From assembly GCA_016748015.1 (NCBI GenBank), contig JAAOMT010000718.1, forward strand, positions 1-64,000: 64,000 bases of DNA, given 5' to 3'. A program made the translations under genes and the position numbers. A model generated the notes under the pieces. The model had not been told where the DNA came from. It saw only the letters and a list, made by a program, of their open reading frames with translations, and did no database searches. Of the stretch, positions 57,838-64,000 are shown piece by piece. Origin of the DNA: Geosiphon pyriformis. Its lineage: Eukaryota > Glomeromycota > Glomeromycetes > Archaeosporales > Geosiphonaceae. The stretch's first letter is position 1; each line of letters starts with the position of its first letter.

Positions 57838-57970
57838 TGTTGTTCTGATTAGTTTGAGTGGCTGGTCATGTATAAAAAATGCATAATTTGTGCCTAGTTT
57901 AGATTACTTAGTTTGATGTATTGTGCTAAGTAATATTTGGATTTTACTCATTAAATGTCAATAAAAAAAA

Positions 57971-58860
57971 TATAACATTAGAAAAATAATTAATTTTTAA
58001 TTTAAAAAGTTAAAAAATAAATCATTAAAACAATTATTAAATATTATGCAAAATTAATTATTTTAAAAAAAAATTGGTTAATTTTACAAAAACCTTAATT
58101 TTAAAAAAATAATAATAATATTCAAATAAAAAACCAATTTAATTATAAAAAAAATATAAATAACATATAATAATACATAATAATACAAAATAATTAACAA
58201 TAACACCAAATAATTAATAATAAAATAGTATAAAAAAACAATAAAAATAGCAAACTTTTAAAAACTATTTTATAAAACAGAAAATATTTATATATATATA
58301 AATAGTTTTAATAAAAAAAAAAGTATTTAATTTAAAAAAAAGATGTTTAATTTTAAAATCAGTATTTAAAATTCATTAAATAATTAAATTTGATTATATA
58401 TTTATTATTTTATTTTAATAAAAATTTTATTTAAAATTTTAAAACATATTACTTAAATCTTTTATTTTTGTTATTAAAAATTTACTTACTTTTTAATATT
58501 AAAAACCAAATATAATTAACATAATATACTTAGAATTTTATTAATTTTTTTAAGAGATTTGTAATTAGTTTAGAAATAGCCAAAAGTAATACAAACAAAA
58601 TATCAATAATTTAACTATTATAACAAGTAATTTAATATTATAATAGCTATTAATAATTGTAAAATTAAGTACAATCAACTATAATTTAATTTGCTAAGTA
58701 TTTATTAATACTTAATTATTAGAATTAATAAATAACAACAAACCAATTTATTAGTAAATATTAAAACAAGTTTTACTTAAACTAAAACAAACAACTCTAA
58801 AATAATATATAAGAATATGCGGAAAAAACAGCAATTCAAGTTTTAAATGGAATTGATCAT
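57971..58860. other. A/T-saturated block between LINE-3 and the hydrolase gene
   Basis: About 890 bp, almost pure A/T, with no gene seen. The last ~70 bp before 58933 are slightly less extreme and should hold the promoter and 5' UTR of the downstream gene; no clear core promoter was picked out. Confidence 0.65.
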
Positions 58861-58932
58861 AGTCTTTTATATTTTATATTTTAATTAATATAATAAGGTA
58901 GTAAAAATTCTTGACATAATGAAACATTCAAA

Positions 58933-61532
58933 ATGTATGACCCCAATACTCTTTCTAACATTAATGAGGTGCAAACCAAGCATCTACATTTAGACCTAGC
59001 CATTGATTTTGAAAAGAAAATATTAACGGGTTCTGTCCTCTTGAGACTTCTTACAGTAGCCAATGATGTAGCTAAAGTCATTCTTGATACCAGTTATGTT
59101 TTCGTAGAGAGGGTATCTCTTGAAGGGAAGTCTTTGGCGGTTCGTAATTCGTTTTATAGTTCGCCGATAAGGCTAAAGACCCGATGTTTTGAATTCCAAT
59201 CAAGAATAATGGATCGTTAAATCCTATATGAACATAACTGAAATAGTTTGAATTAGCAAAACGACACGAGACATATGGGTCCTCTTTGCACATTGAACTC
59301 CCTCAAAAGCTTCCTATTAATACCGCATTCGAATTAAAAGTTGATTATCAGACTACTGGAAGCTGTACAGCTGTTCAATGGTTGGAACCAAGGTAAGTCT
59401 TCAAGCCTCGTGACATTTAATTTCGAGAGAAAAACTTAAATTATCAGTTTTTATATAAATTAGCCAAACAGTTGGAAAAAAACATCCATATCTGTTTACT
59501 CAGGGCCAAGCGGTACTGATTTTTAATCCACGTTTTGTCTTTTATTAATCAAAGCTAACTTCTCTTTAATCTCTTGTTGACCGTGCCATAGATTCACGCT
59601 AGATCTTTAGTCCCATGCCAAGACACTCCTGGAATCAAATTAACTTATAGTGCTCACATCCGCTCCCCCTACCAATCCTTAATGAGTGCTCTTAATGTTG
59701 GGGAAACGGATCTTGGAAATGAAATGAAGCTTTATAAGTTTGAACAAAACATAAAGATACCTTCATATTTAATTGCCTTGGCCGTTGGTAATTTGAAAGG
59801 CAAAGAAATAGGTCCTCGATCCACCGTTTGGACTGAACCTGAAATTCTGGAAGCGGCTGCTTGGGAATTTGTGGATACTGAAAAGTTTATTTCAATTGGG
59901 GAAGAACTCTTAACACCCTATGAATGGGGGCGATATGATCTATTGGTCCTTCCATCTTCGTTTCCATATGGCGGGATGGAGAATCCTTGTTTGACTTTTG
60001 TGACTCCAACTCTTCTAGCTGGTGATCGGTCGTTAGTTGATGTGGTAGCGCATGAAATTTCTCATAGCTGGATGGGAAATTTAGTTACTACTGCGAATTG
60101 GGAGCATTTTTGGCTTAACGAAGGATGGACTGTATTCATTGAACGCAAAATCCTAGGAAAGTAAGAGGCTAAACTTTTTCAGATATTTTTTACTACAAAG
60201 TAGATATTTTATTCAGAAGAGATCCGATATTGCAAACAAGTTCCCTTATGAATGGTTACAATTTGTTATTATTAGGTCGCTTACATGGAGAAAAAGAACG
60301 CCAGTTTGACGCGATAATTGGTTTGCGCGCTTTAAAAGATAGTATCAAACTATTCGGGGCGGATAACCCTTTAACCGCATTAACCCCTAAGCTTGAAAAT
60401 ATTGATCCAGATGACGTTTTCTCTAGCGTCCCGTATGGTAGATTATTGGCATCCAGTCTTCGGCTCGGGATTATTTTTAACCCAAGATATATTAACTGAT
60501 AAAATTTTGAACAATAGAGAAAGGATTTAATTTTCTTTACCACATTGAGCAAGTTGTTGGGGGGCCCAAGTACTTTGAACCGTATATGAAGGCCTACGTG
60601 CAAAACTTCACAGGAAAATCGATTACCACTGATGAGTGGCGAGATTTTCTCTTTTCTTACATGGAAAAGACATTTGGGCCCGAAAAGAGAGATGCACTAA
60701 TAAAGATCGACTGGGAAACTTGGTTAAATGCTCCCGGAATGGTACGTGGGATTTATTTATTTTTGCTAATTACTTTTTAACTTATTTTAATTAGTTCAAG
60801 ATTTTAACAGCCACCGATTGTTAATGATTTTGATCGAAGTCTTTCTAAAGCTTGTATTGAACTTGCAAAGAGGTGGGTATCGATTTCAATGGTCGACAAA
60901 CACGATACTCAGTTTTTGGGTTTTCCCCCTCTTCCGTATGCACAAAAATATATGTAAATTTTATCGGAAATAGGTGGGATGATGCTCGAAATAACCAAAC
61001 GTTTGAGGACTTTTCCCCCGACGATCTCAAAGAGTTTAGCACACTACAAAAAAGTAATAATTAAATATGGAATTACTGTAATTTTTTAGCCACTTACCTT
61101 GAGAATTAATTCTTTAATATTTTAAAGTCAAATTTTTGCAGCAAATTTCCGAATATCCTCCTTTCCCCCACAAGGCTCTCATAGCTCTCGATCACGTCTA
61201 TAACTTATCCCAAGTTGTCAACGCTGAAATTCGTTTCCTGTGGCAAGAAACTTGCTTGAAAGCAGAATATGAACCCATATTTCCGTATGTTATTAAATTC
61301 ATTACCGAACAAGGAAGGATGAAATTTGTCAGACCCCTATACAGGTTTGTGTCTTGGTTGAACGATTATTGTCTTGATTAATATTGCATTCTCTGAAAAA
61401 ATTCTATTCTTTCTATTTAGGGAATTGAATAAGTGTAAAAATGGAAGTGATTTAGCCAAGAAGACATTCATTGAAAATAAATCATTTTATCATCCTATTG
61501 CCGCAGCCATGATTGAGAAGGATATCTTTTAA
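58933..61532 (+). CDS. Leukotriene A4 hydrolase / M1-family zinc aminopeptidase
   Basis: M1 metallopeptidase of the LTA4H type, a soluble enzyme that cleaves N-terminal residues and in some members hydrolyses epoxides. Exons by eye: 58933-59143, 59257-59392, 59464-59512, 59592-60160, about 60268-60438, about 60512-60739, about 60813-60871, about 60974-61051, about 61141-61344 and about 61422-61532. Motifs: [35 protein letters not shown] (59970-59984, residues 259-263), HEISH (60051-60065, residues 286-290) with the third zinc ligand Glu in NEGW (codon 60120-60122, residue 309), SSVPYEKGF, and C-terminal LTA4H domain signatures WLNAPGMPPI and [17 protein letters not shown]-to-Glu spacing equals the family. 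Two junctions (60160/60268 and 61051/61141) do not give clean phases, so an exon border or indel is uncertain. Converges with GPHR. Confidence 0.93.
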
Positions 61533-61587
61533 ATTCAGGAGGGAACCCTTATTGTCCATATTTAAAATTTCTACATTATGCAGAGAA

Positions 61588-61593
61588 ATAAAT
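61588..61593 (+). terminator. Poly(A) signal of the hydrolase gene
   Basis: AATAAA about 56 bp after the stop codon at 61530-61532. The opposing GPHR gene stops at 61676, so the two 3' UTRs must be short or overlap. Confidence 0.5.
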
Positions 61594-61675
61594 AAATTAG
61601 ATGTGTGAAACAAAACTGACACCATTCAAGTTTAATGAAAGTGATTAATTAAGAGATAATTTATATACCTTCGTT

Positions 61676-63937
61676 TCATCGCCGATAATGTAAGGTGTTG
61701 CCCCATCTGTTAGTTGGGCTGTTTGTATAATAATCTGCGCCATCAACCCTGGGACTACCACCACCACCACTACCCACAGGAGAGTACTCATTTGTAGATG
61801 GATAACTCGTTGGCAAAGATATTGGTGAAGGATAAGGAGATATTGGAATGGAAGGGGCAGTAGCAGTAGTGTTGGTAAGAATTGTACTTTTGTTGGCTTG
61901 ATGTACAAAATACAAAAACACTATACTAGCAATGCCGCTGACCAGAAAAATGACGTCAAACCAGCGATGATAAAAGTTGAATTCAATTGAGCCGAGCACT
62001 TCGGTAATAATCATTCTATGATGATGAAGCACAAGTTTGGTGTCAACTTTCCGAAATTATCTTGTAACGAGTCAAATATTTTTACAAACCTATACTCCGC
62101 GGGCAATGACATTCGTAGCATCATCACTGAACTTAATAAATACATTCCCATGATTTGAGCAAGAAATAAAACGATATTGCTTCGCGAGACCGAACTTGAG
62201 ACCGCTCTAAAGAACTATTCAAAAAAGAAATGGTTAGTATTTAAATACCCGAAACTTTATGTTAGCCGGGTTATCGAAAAGAAACCAAATGGTGAGATTA
62301 CCTTGAGGAGTTGAATCAACAAGCCACGAATAGAAAATATGATCATTAATCCAACAAACAAAAAGCTCAGTTGTTGGGACCAAAAGGGTACATCCAACGT
62401 GATATCTATATATTTGATGGCTAAGGTAAGGCCATAAGTAATTGGGTCAGAAGCGGGACCAGTGCGGCTCAATATGATGTTAATCGTTGCCTGAAATCAT
62501 TAAAAAAATTAATAGGAAAAGGTATTGTGCACAGACGACGTGCGGGATAGTTCACAAAATTGCACAAATGGCTCACCATAACGATTTTGTAGATACAGTA
62601 CACTGAAAATATGTAGCCCAAAAAATTGAAATATTTTCCTTTCCAGGTCTTTGAGTACTCAAGTCGGTCCTAGGGAATAAAAATTTTTAGATTTCAATTA
62701 ATTTAAAAGATAAGTTCAAAAAATCCAAATAATTCAGGGATTGTGGTCAATTCACAAACACGAACCTTTTCAAGATATAAATCATCGATATCCAAAAAAA
62801 GCTGTCGACCGAGGTTTTCGAGTCCACTAATTTCCTGTCGTAAAGTACCGATGTCTGGGGTGCGAATTGAAAAATATCGTTTTCTTCCAATCACCAAAGA
62901 TGAAGGGTCGAAGAAAATTGGAACATACTCTCTCCACCAATTCCCATGCCTCCCGCCACAGTGTTAAACATTTTTCTCACGAATCCACCGACTCTGGTAC
63001 TCTGCTGCAAAGTAAATGAGAAAAAAAAGATCTTAGTTTTCAATGAAAAGAAGAAGATAGACAAATGACCATCCATCTCAAGAAATGGAAATACCTCGTT
63101 CACGTTCTTTTGACGCATCTGGATAATGAGAATACGTTTCTTTTTGCTTATTATCTGTTCTAAAGTTTGAAGATATTTTTTCTCGGCCGCCTGGATATCT
63201 GCGTCTGTAACTTGCCTTTAAAACAAGAAGGGGATAAACAAGGATAATAGTCATGGTATACTCTCTAAAGCAGCGTTTTTCACACAAATTAGGATCATGA
63301 CGGGAAAAACTTTTCAAATTTCCCCACCGCAGAAAGAAAAATAATGTGGCATAGGGACTGTTGACAGCACCAAATCCCGATAAAATCGCCATGATTGTAA
63401 CTCCAATGACACCAACACGGCTCATACCAGACTGTATGAAAAAATCACCTGGGGGGGGGGGAGGGGTGAACAAAGAAAAAGAGGAACAAAAAATTCGTGG
63501 CCTTTTCAAAAAATGTGACGAAAAATTACATTCTCCGGCGGGAGAGCGATCACTTTCATGTCAAATAAAATTTTAAAAGAACACATACTAGTCTCCGAAT
63601 TAGAGTTTTTTGATATTGGGAAAAAAGTTCCAACTTGCCAGAACCCATAAAAATAGACAAGCCAAAAAAAGGTGGAGAAAGTCAATGAATAACGTCTTGA
63701 GAGGCCTTTCAAAATGTTCGTTCAAATTGGAGGATAAAAGTTAAATTTCATATTAGTCTTTGAAGGTACAGATATCAAAAAAAGATATTGGAAAGACTGA
63801 AGATCAAGTCTTTTGATGAGCAATACCGACTCTCGCGCACATTGGTGATAACCAAATTCATTTGGTAAAAAGGAATAAGTATGATGATAAGGAAAAGTAG
63901 AATGTAAAGCGTAACTTTCCAATGAAACCATCGAGAA
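61676..63937 (-). CDS. Golgi pH regulator (GPHR) family membrane protein, 5' end outside the window
   Basis: A multi-pass membrane protein; in animals an anion channel of the Golgi, in plants related to GTG proteins. Minus-strand exons: 63937 to about 63845 (RWFHWKVTLYILLF), about 63710-63592 (RRYSLTFSTFFWLVYFYGFW), 63448-63328 (MSRVGVIGVTIMAILSGFGA), 63215-63095 (VTDADIQAAEKKYLQTLEQI), about 63003-62925, about 62857-62767 (TLRQEISGLENLGRQLFLDI), about 62668-62580 (SKTWKGKYFNFLGYIFSVYC), about 62491-62300 (VPFWSQQLSFLFVGLMIIFS, SIRGLLIQLLK), about 62210-62090 (NIVLFLAQIMGMYLL, MSLPAEYR) and about 62020-61676 (MIITEVLGSIEFNFYHRWFD). All are strong family signatures. After the last membrane helix (IVFLYFVHQ) is a Pro/Ser/Thr/Gly-rich tail of about 70 residues, longer than I recall for animal GPHR. 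The N-terminal helices lie beyond 64000. Confidence 0.93.
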
Positions 63938-64000
63938 CTGAAAAATACAAATCACAAATGGGGTTTTCGCAGTTAAAACTTGCGGTCTTTTTATTTTTAT

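Larger units (their letters stand above)
30669..57970 (+). mobile_element. LINE-3: full-length LINE split by nested LTR retrotransposons
   Basis: Plus-strand member of the same LINE family. The 5' end (A-run then CTCTTTCTCTTG) is near 30669 and the A-tailed 3' end near 57963-57970, after a 3' UTR matching the other copies. Subtracting the LTR element at 36220-56644 leaves about 6.9 kb, the same as LINE-1 and LINE-2. ORF1 is 30800-32753; ORF2 is 32750-36219 plus 56649-57837. The insertion site lies in the RNase H domain between the first Asp strand and the Glu helix. Confidence 0.9.

Overview
The window looks like nuclear DNA from a very AT-rich, intron-rich, transposon-laden fungus. The best guess is an arbuscular mycorrhizal fungus (Glomeromycotina, Rhizophagus- or Gigaspora-like). 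This is inference from short GT-AG introns, fungal-type host genes, a Sel1-repeat/kinase relic and heavy LINE and Ty3/Gypsy load. No bacterial operon, rRNA, tRNA or CRISPR array is visible.

Host genes sit in three islands. (1) 1-1.5 kb: the C-terminal part of a CSC1/OSCA-type cation channel, cut by the window start. (2) 21.3-25.6 kb: an unnamed intron-rich minus-strand gene with a possible PD-(D/E)XK-like core, a GC-rich duplicated hairpin, and a complete ATG5 homologue; a decayed Sel1-repeat/protein-kinase relic follows at 26.5-27.3 kb. (3) 58.9-64 kb: a complete leukotriene A4 hydrolase/M1 aminopeptidase gene convergent with a Golgi pH regulator (GPHR) gene that runs off the window end.

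The rest is transposon. One LINE family (ORF1 with CCHC knuckle; ORF2 with EEP endonuclease, reverse transcriptase, RNase H and a C-terminal Cys/His finger) is present in four copies: LINE-1 (3.3-10.0 kb, minus), a 5'-truncated LINE-4 (10.6-11.8 kb, plus), LINE-2 (12.6-20.3 kb, minus, split by a solo LTR) and LINE-3 (30.7-58.0 kb, plus). Blocks of almost pure A/T surround them.

LINE-3 is split by an outer LTR retrotransposon B (36220-56644), which is split in its gag by a related inner element A (38599-48856). Each LTR insertion is bounded by a 4-bp target-site duplication (one perfect, two with transition differences). Removing the insertion plus one duplication copy restores the host reading frame in all three cases. 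Element A is one uninterrupted frame of 2827 codons, broken only by in-frame stops: Gag, CCHC knuckle, protease, Cys-rich module, dUTPase, RT, RNase H, integrase and a long C-terminal extension. Element B has the same order. This single-frame Gag-Pol with a dUTPase between protease and RT is the most unusual system in the window.

All mobile elements are decaying mainly by C-to-T/G-to-A transitions, which also account for lost catalytic residues in the endonuclease, RT, integrase and dUTPase. Exon borders were read by eye from splice consensus and family similarity; a few junctions are unresolved and flagged.
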